A DNA stretch of 64,000 nucleotides from Sugiyamaella lignohabitans (Eukaryota; Ascomycota; Dipodascomycetes; Dipodascales; Trichomonascaceae): the NCBI RefSeq assembly GCF_001640025.1, contig NC_031672.1, positions 2,232,001-2,296,000 on the forward strand, given 5' to 3'. A model generated the notes under the pieces. That model did no database searches. It was given only the letters and a program-made list of their open reading frames with translations, and was not told the origin of the DNA. The position numbers and the translations under genes are program-made. Positions 30,759 through 40,383 of the stretch are shown piece by piece. How positions within the stretch are numbered: position 1 is the first letter of the stretch; each line of letters starts with the position of its first letter.

Positions 30759-33632
30759 ATGTGCCTTCACTTAGGATCAATTCCAGGTCTGGATTCTGTC
30801 GAATGCAAGAGTCAGTCATGTAATATTTCTGGAGTGAAGAAAGAGAAGAGACCTTTTAATCTCGAGGAAGCTCCTGTATTGTATCCTACCATCGAAGAGT
30901 TCAAGGATCCGTACTCGTACATAAACTCATTGTATGAGTTGGGAGAGAAGTACGGAATTCTCAAGGTGGTTGCGCCAGAAAAATGGAATCCCAAATTTGC
31001 TATAGATATTGGTGGATTCAACTTCGAATGTCGTAAACAGACTTTGAATACTATGGGTGCCATGACCAGATCGACTATGGGTTGGGCTGATAGAATGGCT
31101 CATTTCCATCAGCTGTTCGGTAGTATAGGTAGTCATGCGGGTTCAAATAGTGAATTGTCCAGTGTGAATAAGATGCCGAATAAGATGTTCGATGAGGGGT
31201 CTAATGAGATGTCTACTGAAATGTCGGATATTGGGTCTAATGTGTCTAATATGAACTCGAATAAGCGGTCTATATACATGTCCAATGAGACGTCCATGGA
31301 AAAGTATCCTGCCGTAGGAAATGGAGTTTTGTACTATTATCACCTGAAAGAGATTGTTCATCGATTAGGTGGACATAAAGCTGTAGATGACGGCAATCTA
31401 TGGCCGTTGGTATGTGCCAAGCTGGAACTTTCCACTACTGCAGATATCGCTACTGCCCAGTATGTCAAATCGCTGTATCATACATATCTGTTGCCTTATG
31501 AGCGCTATGTTGCTTATGTCGAGAGCACGAAAGCGAGGAAGACTGCTAAGGTGCGGTCGGGCTCTTTGGATTACCAGAAGGAAGAGGCTAATGCGTATAT
31601 AAGCGAATGGAACTCGAAACAGAGATCAAGACTATCTACTCCAGTAGTTCCTAGTCGGAATCTTATTACTCCACCCTCTTCAACTGCTAGTATCATTACA
31701 GTTACGAGAGGTATTCCTCTAGAAGCGAGTATGGGCAATATTGCTAATATAGGAATCAAGATGAGCAGCAACATGAGCAACAACAGAAATTTGAATTCTG
31801 ATACGGATACAGTCTTCCCTGTGGATGCTAGAGATAACAAGTATGGACTGAGTTATCAGGGTGGTCTGACGCCGGTAGTTGGACTGATGCCCTCTCCCGA
31901 AATTCATGTTAAACGAGAAAACTCGTCACTACTGGGCAACTCTACTGCTGGTGTTAATATAGCAGCTTCTAGACTACCGTTATCACCTCCTCCAGAAGCT
32001 TCTTCGAAACGACGACTGCGAGAAGTCAACACTGAGAATGGAAAGGATGACAACGAGGGAGAAATGCCTATTTCGAAACGCCGTCAGAGACGCTCAACTG
32101 CTACTGCTGTTAATTATAAAGATACTATTTACCACCATTCCCCTGGTTCAGTATCTACATCTAATTCCACGTCAATGTCTAATTCCACACCTCCACCACC
32201 AACAGGCAGAATGTTCCGCAGCTCTAAAACACGAACTCCAAAACAAAAATACAAAGAAGTTGATTTAGAAGAAGACGAAGATGGCCAAGACGATGAAGAT
32301 GACGAAGTAGATATCTGTCCAGAGTGCGACGACGAAGTGATTGAAACCACATCTGCTCTTGTTTGCTTGGAATGCGACTGCCACTATCATGACAGGTGTC
32401 TCTCTCCACTGCTAGCAATCAACACCAAAGTGCTATCTTGGTACTGTCCTAAATGCCTTGTCGGAACCGGTGAGTTTTATTTTGATGTAGGAGGAGAATA
32501 TGACCTGCCTGGTTTCCAGGAAATGGCTAATGATTTCAAGAACACATACATGGAGACAGAGTTACCAATCGTCGATCCGGAAGATAGAGCTGTAGTAGAG
32601 TGTCTGGTAGAACAGAACTTCTGGCACCATGTCAACGACCCTAAATGCAAAATCGCTGTAGAATACGGTGCAGATATCCCATGTGACACCAAAGGCTCGG
32701 GATTCCCCTCGATTGCTAAAGATCCGTTCAATAGATATGCCAAGCATCCATGGAACCTGAACAACTTCCCACTCAATAAAATGTCACTTTTCCGAGGACT
32801 CAAGTCGGATATATCTGGAGTTACAGTTCCCTGGGCATATGTGGGAATGATGTTTTCGGCATTCTGCTGGCACAGTGAAGACCATTATACATACTCAGTG
32901 AACTACCAGCATCTTGGTGATACCAAGACATGGTACGGTATACCAGGATGCCATGGTGATGAGTTTGAACAGGCCAGTAAAAAGCTTGTTCCCGAACTGT
33001 TTGAAAAGCAGCCAGATATCCTGTTCCAGCGAGCTACGATGATTTCTCCCGAAACGATAAAAAAGATGGGCATTCCCGTCTATGTTGTCGACCAACATCC
33101 AGGGGAGTTTGTTATTACATTCCCCAATGCTTATCACGCGGGGTTCAACCACGGTTTCAATTTCAACGAAGCAGTCAACTACGCACCTCCAGACTGGCTT
33201 GTTTACGGTAAAGCAGCCGTCAAGTCGTACAAATCACAAATGAAGTCACCCATCTTCTCACATGACGAGATCCTTATTCGCAATGCTGCAACCTGCACCC
33301 AACCAGAGACTGCCGAATGGTTATACCCTCAACTTCTCGAGCTGCTGAAGGAAGAAACTGAGAACCAGGCCAAACTAGCCGATCTGTCTTCATACACTAT
33401 CGACCACAAAAAGCGAACCATCAACGGCTGCGACGAGGACAGCTACGAATGCTGTATCTGCTCATGTCTCTGCTACATATCACGACTGATACCAACAGAC
33501 GACAAGTCCAAAGTATACTGCTACGACGACTTCCAAAAACACCAAGGCTCGTGCTTCGAGCTCGAACTCACCTTCACCGTCCAAGAGCTACAAACCATCT
33601 GCGACAACACTCGCCGCTACCTCGACGACTGA
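30759..33632 (+). CDS. KDM5/Lid2-type JmjC histone H3K4 demethylase
   Basis: 957 residues, intronless. Domains in order: JmjN (about 38-75, APVLYPTIEEFKDPYSYI); ARID (about 185-265, HLKEIVHRLGGHKAV...NLWPLV); PHD finger (about 517-565, CPECDDEVIET...CDCHYHDRC); JmjC (about 690-860); and a C-terminal cysteine-rich zinc region (about 895-940). The iron ligands appear intact: His705 and Glu707 in CWHSEDHY and His793 in NAYHAGFNHG. An active H3K4 demethylase is therefore expected, unlike Saccharomyces Ecm5, which resembles this layout but is thought inactive. A Met/Ser/Asn-rich insert (about 130-185) is unusual. In fission yeast Lid2 works with Snt2, whose homologue is at 54903-59797. The start is chosen because JmjN follows closely. 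Confidence 0.92.
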   Translation: MCLHLGSIPGLDSVECKSQSCNISGVKKEKRPFNLEEAPVLYPTIEEFKDPYSYINSLYELGEKYGILKVVAPEKWNPKFAIDIGGFNFECRKQTLNTMGAMTRSTMGWADRMAHFHQLFGSIGSHAGSNSELSSVNKMPNKMFDEGSNEMSTEMSDIGSNVSNMNSNKRSIYMSNETSMEKYPAVGNGVLYYYHLKEIVHRLGGHKAVDDGNLWPLVCAKLELSTTADIATAQYVKSLYHTYLLPYERYVAYVESTKARKTAKVRSGSLDYQKEEANAYISEWNSKQRSRLSTPVVPSRNLITPPSSTASIITVTRGIPLEASMGNIANIGIKMSSNMSNNRNLNSDTDTVFPVDARDNKYGLSYQGGLTPVVGLMPSPEIHVKRENSSLLGNSTAGVNIAASRLPLSPPPEASSKRRLREVNTENGKDDNEGEMPISKRRQRRSTATAVNYKDTIYHHSPGSVSTSNSTSMSNSTPPPPTGRMFRSSKTRTPKQKYKEVDLEEDEDGQDDEDDEVDICPECDDEVIETTSALVCLECDCHYHDRCLSPLLAINTKVLSWYCPKCLVGTGEFYFDVGGEYDLPGFQEMANDFKNTYMETELPIVDPEDRAVVECLVEQNFWHHVNDPKCKIAVEYGADIPCDTKGSGFPSIAKDPFNRYAKHPWNLNNFPLNKMSLFRGLKSDISGVTVPWAYVGMMFSAFCWHSEDHYTYSVNYQHLGDTKTWYGIPGCHGDEFEQASKKLVPELFEKQPDILFQRATMISPETIKKMGIPVYVVDQHPGEFVITFPNAYHAGFNHGFNFNEAVNYAPPDWLVYGKAAVKSYKSQMKSPIFSHDEILIRNAATCTQPETAEWLYPQLLELLKEETENQAKLADLSSYTIDHKKRTINGCDEDSYECCICSCLCYISRLIPTDDKSKVYCYDDFQKHQGSCFELELTFTVQELQTICDNTRRYLDD

Positions 33633-33677
33633 TCCTGATACCCCCTTAACTTATTCAATATATATTACAACTGTCAT

Positions 33678-33809
33678 GCCTCCGGCGGCTGGGCTACGCC
33701 CAGACCCGTAGCTCCTGCTTCGCAGGAGATCCTGGCACCGTAGACGCTTCGACTCGAGCGTAGCGAGAGGAGCAGCGGGGTCTGGGGCGGAGCCCCAGCC
33801 GCCAGAGGC
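33678..33809. repeat. GC-hairpin element, full copy (E15)
   Basis: 132 bp between convergent stops (KDM5-type 45 bp away, MET12 42 bp away). The first module has the coordinated short stem CTGGGCTACGCCCAG, and the last contains a GCCAGAGGC substitution. Confidence 0.9.
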
Positions 33810-33851
33810 ACCGTGGCCCCATAGTGAAGTTCGTGAGTCTATTATCTACAG

Positions 33852-36100
33852 TTAGAAAACATTCCACAGGGCCGACTCGTCGAAGTAGTCGTGGTGAACG
33901 ACAGAGACCAGGTGGTATGTTTTATAAATATGGTCTAGTAGGTCGTATGAGGCGGTCTTGGGTTTGTATAGGTTGCGCCACTCTTCCCAGATGCTGAAGG
34001 CCTCTTCTCGCCACGCGAGGAAGGACTCTTCTTCGATGATGGTGGACTGGAGGATTTCTCGGTTGGGGAATACGCCCCAGGTGACGGCATTGGACGAACC
34101 CGGTGTAAGGTTCGTGTGCTGGATCTTGTCGTGTTCGTAGGTTCCCTCGTAGTACGAAAGAGTACCGTCTCCGAGCGAGTCGAGCTTGGGCTTGAGTTTC
34201 TGCCACTCCTCGTCACTGACAAAGAACTCGACAAACGCTTTCTGGAACACCCTTCCGCCAGGAGGTCCCCATCCAAAGATTCGGTCGGTGCTCTTAATAG
34301 CGTTTCCAGCAGGTTGAGATGCTACAGTGAGGTATCCCTTGTTGATCAGTTGTAATAGCTCTTCTTGAATGAGAGCAGTCTCGGCACTTAGTGTTTGGTC
34401 TGAGAATGGTAGAATATCTAGTTCATTGCGGATATGACGTGCAAAGAGGTTGTTGATGTCACTGATATCGACTGGGTATCCCCATAGTTTAAGTGCCTTG
34501 GTGGGATCTACATGTAGTGTGGGACCATATCCGTCGATTTCTCCGTAGGCAGGTGACCTCGAGTCACCGAATCGACCGTTAGGAAAGTCGTCCCATGTAG
34601 CTTCACGACCGAGATCACCCTCTCCTGAAGAAATAGCCAAAACATCGTTGGTGGTGCTGCTTTGAGACGATTTGATTCCTGCTTCTTTCTCTGAAATAGA
34701 ATCATCTTTCAACGATTCAGACGACTTTCCTGCTTTCAATGGGCCCGAAATAGCATCTGAATCAGCTGTAATAAGCCTGTTATGAGTCAGTAACGACGAC
34801 CGACGACGAGATACAGATTTATGACCTGGGTGCAGATTAGCTACGGTCAGCTCTTCATCTTCTACAATAGCACTACCTCTACGAACAGCGTCATTAGAAT
34901 CAACAGTCGAGCCGGTAGTGTGGCCAGACTCGTCTTCATCATCAACTTGAAGTAAGCCACTCTTCTCAAGAATAAGAGCTACCGACTTTTCCAGATTAAG
35001 GGTGTAAAAATGAAATCCACGGATTCTGCCATGAGATCCAATAATGAGATTCTGAATAATATCAGTAACCACATCAACACCGAATTGCTTGACCTGTTCA
35101 TCGTCTCCAACTGGAATCTCATCAAGACGAGCTGTCAATTGAGGTGGGATACTGGCATGACTTAATTTGGCGGCTCGAACAAACGACGAGTACGTATTAA
35201 TAGGCATCAGTCCTGGAATCAGAGGAATATTATCAAATACATGAGACGGATGGTCACGCAGTTTCTGTTCAAATAAAAGGAACTTCTGTGTATCATAGAA
35301 CAACTGAGTAATGATGAAATCTGCTCCGGCCTTGACTTTCTCAACTAGAAATGGGATATCCTTATCGGGATTCTGGTCACTGCTATCAACACCATCGACA
35401 TGGCCTTCAGGATATGCTGCTACTCCAATACAGAAATAGTCTCCATACTTGGCACGAATATACTTGACAAGATCGATGGCATACTTGAACTCCACCTCGT
35501 CATCCTCACCGCCTTCCTTTTCATGGTCAATTGACGAGTACTCCTTGCCTCGAGGAGGATCTCCTCGCAACGCTAAAATATTGCGAATGCCCATTTCCTT
35601 AGCACGCTCTAAAGCTCCATCCAGAATCGTTCGATCCATATTCGTACATGTCAAATGAATACAAGTGGGAATACCCAGTTCCTGTTGACACAGCCCTGCC
35701 AGCTCCAAACTCTTCTGTGCTGACGAACCACCGGCTCCCCATGTCACTGTCACAAACAGATTGCCTAACTTCGACATCCGCTGTAAACGGAGCGACAGGT
35801 TCTGCATTCCCTGGGGTTGTTAGTCGGGGATCGGGTGTGCCTCCGGCGGCTGGGGCTCTGCCCCAGACCCCGTGGCTCCTCGAGCGAAGCGAGAGGAGAT
35901 TTCTTGGGGATCCGACAACTCGTTTTGAGGGAATCAACCGGAATTGGACCGATAATGGGATCGGACATGATTCATGCTCACTGAGGAAAGAACCAAGGAA
36001 GAACTACACTTACGCTCTTGGTTTTGGGTGGAAAGAATTCATACGAGAAGTAGCACTCGCCTGGCTTGATGCCCGCGATCAATTGCTTGATAGTGGCCAT
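33852..36100 (-). CDS. MET12: Methylenetetrahydrofolate reductase, Met12 type
   Basis: Reduces 5,10-methylene-THF to 5-methyl-THF for methionine synthesis; FAD enzyme, cytosolic. Exons are 36100-36014 and 35810-33852, 681 residues (657 for Saccharomyces Met12, 600 for Met13). Exon 1 encodes MATIKQLIAGIKPGECYFSYEFFPPKTKS, containing the active-site Glu of EFFPPKT; exon 2 resumes GMQNLSLRLQRMSKLGNLFVTVTWGAGG. The catalytic barrel runs to about residue 320, with ALRGDPP and GVAAYPEGH. A Ser-rich linker follows (about 330-420), then the regulatory domain, with PNGRFGDSRSPAYGEIDGYGP, which reads more like Met12 than Met13. The intron (203 nt) has a GTAAGT donor, branch CTAACAACCCCAG and half GC element E16. 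Confidence 0.92.
35839..35898. repeat. GC-hairpin half copy inside the MET12 intron (E16)
   Basis: Terminal module fused directly to the CGAGCGAAGCGAGAGGAG module, all within the 203-nt intron. Confidence 0.9.
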
Positions 36101-36690
36101 TTATGATCGAATATTCTTCCAGATCAATGTGTTTATGATGTGGTTCTGATGCTCGTGGATCTGGTGAAGCTCCTCTGTGACTGAGATATCGGTGGTCGGT
36201 CGCCAAGATGCACATCTAACCGCCAGCGCGGCAAATCGAAATGTATGATATATCTCAGGGCTATCAATTCTGTCAGATCATGTGATCATATCATTATCGT
36301 TAGATAGCGGTTGGGACCCCTTTATCTTGATCATATCATCTACATCAGTTTGATCTGCATCGCCACATCGATCTGATTTTAGTTATTTCTGGCTTCTCCT
36401 TTGGTTTATTCGCTTTTTTGGGTTCCAGAAGTTGCTACTGAATTTGGCAAAATCTGATTTGATCTGAATTTCATTTGATTTATTTGATTTGATTTGATTC
36501 AATCTGTTTTGATTTGATCTCACTTGACTTGGCTTGACAGACCTGATAAGATTTGATCTGACAGACCTGTTTTTTTTGACTATTTGATACACTATATTTG
36601 CTAATTGATTTGCAATTGCCATTGTTATTGCTATTGCTCTGCTATCACTATATTTCACTGCTAATTGCTAACTAAGAGTTTGATTGCACA
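36101..36690. promoter_or_regulatory. Divergent MET12/FMP52 region with TTTGAT microsatellite
   Basis: 590 bp. From about 36451 to 36570 it is an imperfect (T)TTGAT/TTGATC repeat containing two copies of GACAGACCTG (36536 and 36560). No GC element. The long minus-strand frame here is repeat-encoded. Confidence 0.55.
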
Positions 36691-37407
36691 ATGGCTCCTT
36701 CTTCGTTGAATGTTATTGTTCTTGGCGCCACCGGCCTGGTTGGAAAGCTTTTTGTGAAGGAAAGTGCCGAATCCAAAGCCAGTTTCATTTCGTCTGTGAA
36801 AACCATTGGTAGACGTTCCACTGGTGTCGAGTCTGCTAAGGTGTCGGATATTCTCGACCCCGATACCTCGAAATGGCCTGACAAGATCGCTGAGCTGGAA
36901 TCTACCCCTGACGTGATGTTTTCGGGTCTGGGTACCACTAAAGCTATTGCTGGCAGTTTTGAAAACCAGTACAAAATCGACCATGATCTCAATGTCGCTG
37001 CTGCCAAAGCTGCCAAAGAAAAGGGCGTCAAAACCTATGTCCTCATTTCCTCTGCCGGCTCGTCTGCTGGATCAATGATCCCTTATTTGAAGATGAAAGG
37101 CGAAATTGAACGAGACATTATTGCCCTTGAATTCCCACGAACCATTATCTTACGTCCCGGTGTGCTAATTGGCGAACGAGAAGTGTCTCACGGCATTGGC
37201 GAGGTGGTCATGCAGAAGTTCACAAGTCTCGTCTACGGCACCGTTTTCACCAAGATCTCGCCCATGAGCGCAGCCAAAGGCGTGGATGTCGCCAGATCCG
37301 CCCTGGAGCTCCTCAAAACTGACCCGCCCACCGACTCCAGCAAACCTGCTGTCGAAATCTACGAGAACAGCAAAATTCTCGACCTCGCCAAATCGTACTC
37401 TCACTAA
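36691..37407 (+). CDS. FMP52: Fmp52-like atypical short-chain dehydrogenase/NAD-binding protein
   Basis: 238 residues, intronless (231 in Saccharomyces). It has a Rossmann-type NAD(P) fold with the glycine motif VLGATGLVGK at about 11-20, and continues with TIGRRSTG, VMFSGLGTTKAIAGSFENQYKIDHDLN and YVLISSAGSSAGSMIPYLKMKGEIERDI, as in Fmp52 and human HTATIP2/TIP30. The YLKMKGE segment supplies the YxxxK pair of SDR enzymes. Saccharomyces Fmp52 is found in mitochondria and microsomes; its reaction is not established. I see no obvious presequence. GC element E17 begins 30 bp after the stop. Confidence 0.9.
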   Translation: MAPSSLNVIVLGATGLVGKLFVKESAESKASFISSVKTIGRRSTGVESAKVSDILDPDTSKWPDKIAELESTPDVMFSGLGTTKAIAGSFENQYKIDHDLNVAAAKAAKEKGVKTYVLISSAGSSAGSMIPYLKMKGEIERDIIALEFPRTIILRPGVLIGEREVSHGIGEVVMQKFTSLVYGTVFTKISPMSAAKGVDVARSALELLKTDPPTDSSKPAVEIYENSKILDLAKSYSH

Positions 37408-37437
37408 TCAAGACATTCTTTTTCTTTCCTGACACAT

Positions 37438-37570
37438 GCCTCCGGCGGCTGGGGCTCCGCCCCAGACCCTGGTTGCTCCTGCTTCGCAGGAGATACGGGA
37501 CCCTCGACGCACGACTCGAGCGAAGCGAGAGAGCCGTGGGGTCTGGGGCGAAGCCCCAGCCGCCGGAGGC
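37438..37570. repeat. GC-hairpin element, full copy (E17)
   Basis: 133 bp in the reverse arrangement, 30 bp after the FMP52 stop. The last module has loop GAA (GGGGCGAAGCCCC). Confidence 0.92.
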
Positions 37571-38385
37571 ACGCCCCCCTCCAGCCAGCCGGTTCAATTG
37601 TCGAAGAGACGAGGGTCTAGAACTGGAGGAGACGGTGCATGACAGGTGCCGTTGGGTATTCGGGGACCGGGAAATGTCAATGCCGGGTCTGGTTCCCCAG
37701 AAAACGGTGCAGTGAGTGTTATCTCGCTTGTTGTTCTTGTGGACTGATCTCCTCAGTGAGATATTATCCTTTTTATCCAGTGTTGATAGCCCTTGATATT
37801 TTTTCTTGGATCGCCGGTGCGGTAGCTACCCCGCTTCGTGCATGTCAATATGCAGCTAATCACAGTTGCCAGGAACGCCAGCACCTGCACGAGCTGCTGT
37901 TTCACCTGCTGGATTTAAAGCAACTGCCAGTTCTACGGCAGCCAGTCAGGCACATTCCGCTCTGTTTGCTGCTAACGCACTCGCTAATCGGCCCCTTCCA
38001 CATCCACACCCACACCACACTGGCACTTGCGGTAACTTGTCACAAGACAAGCTATTATCGTGCATTTCACCACGATAATGTAAAATATACATCCAGTTTT
38101 TCTATTTTTTAAAAACAATTATGGTTGCAGTTGCTGTAGAGTGTGAGACTGCCATGAGAAACAAAGCCCGTGCTCCCGCCTTGTGAGAAACGGGCGAGAG
38201 CGATCTTTAAGACAGAAGGAGACTTAGCTTTCTTGGCATCTCCACGTCAAAATTGCTGCTGATGCCATACCCCACACATTGCTTTTGCCGGGTAAAATAA
38301 AATCAGGGGTGGTCCTGCATGCACGGTAGAATCGTCTGTCTAACCCGTTCTATCATACAGGGCCGTGAACCGATCCTGGGGTTTT

Positions 38386-38522
38386 GCCTCCGGCGGCTGG
38401 GGCTACGCCCCAGACCCCATTTGCTCCTCTCGCTACGCTCGAGTCGTTTCGTCGACGGTCCCAGCAATCTCCTGCGAAGCAGGAGCTAAGGGGTCTGGGG
38501 CACAGCCCCAGCCGCCGGAGGC
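38386..38522. repeat. GC-hairpin element, full copy (E18)
   Basis: 137 bp with centre GTCGACGGTCCCAG, about 350 bp upstream of the xylanase start. The loops are TAC and ACA while the stems are intact. Confidence 0.92.
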
Positions 38523-38600
38523 ACTCTGGTACCCCCAAAACCAGTTTAACAGCTCCTGATCTTCTGACATGTGCCATGTGAGAGAGTGGGTGTGACAGAT

Positions 38601-38623
38601 CCCCGCTGTTGAGATTTCCCCAC
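38601..38623. promoter_or_regulatory. Candidate Mig1/CreA glucose-repressor motifs
   Basis: CCCCGC at 38601-38606 and CCCCAC at 38618-38623 fit the complement of SYGGRG. A pair this close upstream of a xylanase would suit carbon catabolite repression. The motif is short, so this is weak. Confidence 0.3.
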
Positions 38624-38795
38624 AGTTTAACGGGTGAATCCCGCAAGTTATGCAAGGTAAAAGTGTCTAGCAGTGGACAATCGCAGTTCTTGCCCGTTTT
38701 TCTGCGTTGATCTGGGCCGATTGAGACTGTTCTTTTGATCTTTGTCGGGTAAAATGTTCTTCTGGATCAGCTGTGATGGTCATGGATTTTCAAAG

Positions 38796-38803
38796 TATAA
38801 ATA
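38796..38803 (+). promoter_or_regulatory. Xylanase TATA box
   Basis: TATAAATA, 72 bp upstream of the xylanase ATG. Confidence 0.55.
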
Positions 38804-38874
38804 TTGGTTGATTTCTTCTTGTTTTTCTCTCGTTCATCTTCTCATTTAACTTTGGTTAGCCAAGAAAACAAACA

Positions 38875-39927
38875 ATGAAATTCGAAATCCTTACTGCTCT
38901 CTATTGCTTGGCCGGTCTGGCTACTGCCAATCCTATTCCTCGTCAACCTACCCTTAACGAGGCTGCTGTGGCCGCTGGTAAAATGTACTTCGGTACTGCT
39001 ACCAACCAGGATCCTGAGTGGAGTAATAAGGAATATGTCAATATTATGCTCGAGCAGTTTGGTTCTCTTACTCCTGCTAATGTCCAGAAGTGGCAATTCA
39101 CTGAACCTGAGCAAGGTGTGTTCAATTACACTCAGGGCGATCAATTTGCTGATTTTTCCTTGGAGCACAAGAAAGTTTTGTTGTGTGATACCCTCGTTTG
39201 GCATCAGGAGTATCCTGCTTGGTTGGACGAGAAGGAATGGACTAAAGAAGAACTTCTTCAGGTCATTGATCAACACGTCTTTAGTGAGGTCTCTCACTAC
39301 AAGGGCAAGTGTTTCTCTTGGAACGTCGTTAATGAAGCATTGAATGACGACGGTACTTGGCGTGAAACCTTGTACTACAATGTTACTGGTACTGATTTCA
39401 TTGAAACTGCTTTTGCTGCTGCCCGTAGAGCCGATCCTCACGCTCAATTGTACTACAATGATTACAATATTGAGTCTCCTGGTGCCAAGGCTACTGCTGC
39501 TGCTAACAATATTATTAAGCCTCTCAGAAAGAAGGGACTTATTGACGCTATTGGTCTTGAATCTCATTTCATTGTCGGTGAGACCCCTGATGAGGCCCAG
39601 CAACAGCAACAAATGCAAGCCTATATTGACTTAGGTGTTGATGTGGTCGTCTCTGAACTTGACGTCAGATTTTCTTCGCTTCCCCCCACTGCTGCTGGAC
39701 AAGCTCAACAAGTCACTGACTACCTTTCGTCCATCAATGCCTGTATCGCTGTAGGCAAGAAATGTATGGGCATTTCCGTTTGGGACTTTGCTGACGAGTA
39801 CTCTTGGATTCCATCCACTTTTGCTGGTCAAGGCGATGCTGACTTGTACGATCAAAACCTCAATCCCAAGGTTCCTCTTATCAATGGAATTATTTCTGCT
39901 CTTGAAAAGGCTTCCAAAAGATGGTAA
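38875..39927 (+). CDS. Secreted GH10 endo-1,4-beta-xylanase
   Basis: 350 residues, intronless. A signal peptide (MKFEILTALYCLAGLATA) is followed by a single GH10 catalytic barrel with no carbohydrate-binding module. The acid/base is Glu154 in WNVVNEAL and the nucleophile Glu261 in SELDVRF. Other GH10 landmarks are SLTPANVQKWQ, LVWHQEYPAWL, LYYNDYNIE, AIGLESHF and GISVWDFADEYSW. The last matches the substrate-pocket Trp region. It cleaves internal xylan bonds outside the cell. Two N-glycosylation sequons are visible (NYTQ, NVTG). GH10 enzymes are uncommon in budding yeasts, so retention from a filamentous ancestor or transfer are both possible. Codons are strongly biased toward T-ending forms, like KAR2, which suggests high expression. 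Confidence 0.95.
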   Translation: MKFEILTALYCLAGLATANPIPRQPTLNEAAVAAGKMYFGTATNQDPEWSNKEYVNIMLEQFGSLTPANVQKWQFTEPEQGVFNYTQGDQFADFSLEHKKVLLCDTLVWHQEYPAWLDEKEWTKEELLQVIDQHVFSEVSHYKGKCFSWNVVNEALNDDGTWRETLYYNVTGTDFIETAFAAARRADPHAQLYYNDYNIESPGAKATAAANNIIKPLRKKGLIDAIGLESHFIVGETPDEAQQQQQMQAYIDLGVDVVVSELDVRFSSLPPTAAGQAQQVTDYLSSINACIAVGKKCMGISVWDFADEYSWIPSTFAGQGDADLYDQNLNPKVPLINGIISALEKASKRW

Positions 39928-40383
39928 ACTTGGACGAACATGTAGTATATGTAAGAAATGAACTGTGTTTTAAACTAGATCAAGTTCTGGCTAACTGCTG
40001 CCTATGCATTTGAAGAATTATAGTAATACAACAGAGCAAGTAGCTTAGTAGCTTATTAGTTTGAACCTTCAACCTAAAAGCATGTTGTAAACGGCAGAAA
40101 GGATGTTTCTCAGTCATAAAAGTTGGCTTTATACAATTATCAATTGTAATGTCCCTACCGTATACCATACCTAGCGTAATTATTAAAGAGCTTATAGAAA
40201 TATTGGTCTGGGTATAAATGGTTTTCGGTGGCCAGGAGGGATACCCCAGATGCAATTTACTGGCAGATCAGGTATTCAAACAATTAAGCTCAACGTAAGC
40301 AAATAGCTAATACAATTAAATGACCAGCACCTCACGTAGGATCTTAATTCTAGCATTTGCAACCAATAGCATGGGGCAATCTG
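39928..40383. other. Xylanase 3' flank
   Basis: AT-rich spacer before the inverted-duplicate locus. No gene, element or repeat recognised. Confidence 0.5.

Larger units (their letters stand above)
38288..38752. promoter_or_regulatory. Reb1-type sites upstream of the xylanase
   Basis: CCGGGTAA at 38288-38295 and CGGGTAA at 38746-38752, the latter about 125 bp before the xylanase ATG. Confidence 0.4.
37408..38874. other. Intergenic region FMP52 to xylanase
   Basis: Contains full GC elements E17 and E18, Reb1-type sites at 38288 and 38746, Mig1/CreA-type motifs at 38601 and 38618 and a TATA box at 38796. Open frames between 37436 and 38112 come from the elements or lack any feature. Confidence 0.55.

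Noticed and set aside
36383..36658. 91-codon Asn/Ser/Lys/Arg-rich frame upstream of FMP52
   Set aside because: It is a translation of the imperfect TTTGAT microsatellite.
38842..39618. 258-codon frame antisense to the xylanase
   Set aside because: Low-complexity Ser/Leu/Ile-rich translation caused by biased codons on the other strand, while the sense frame has every GH10 landmark.
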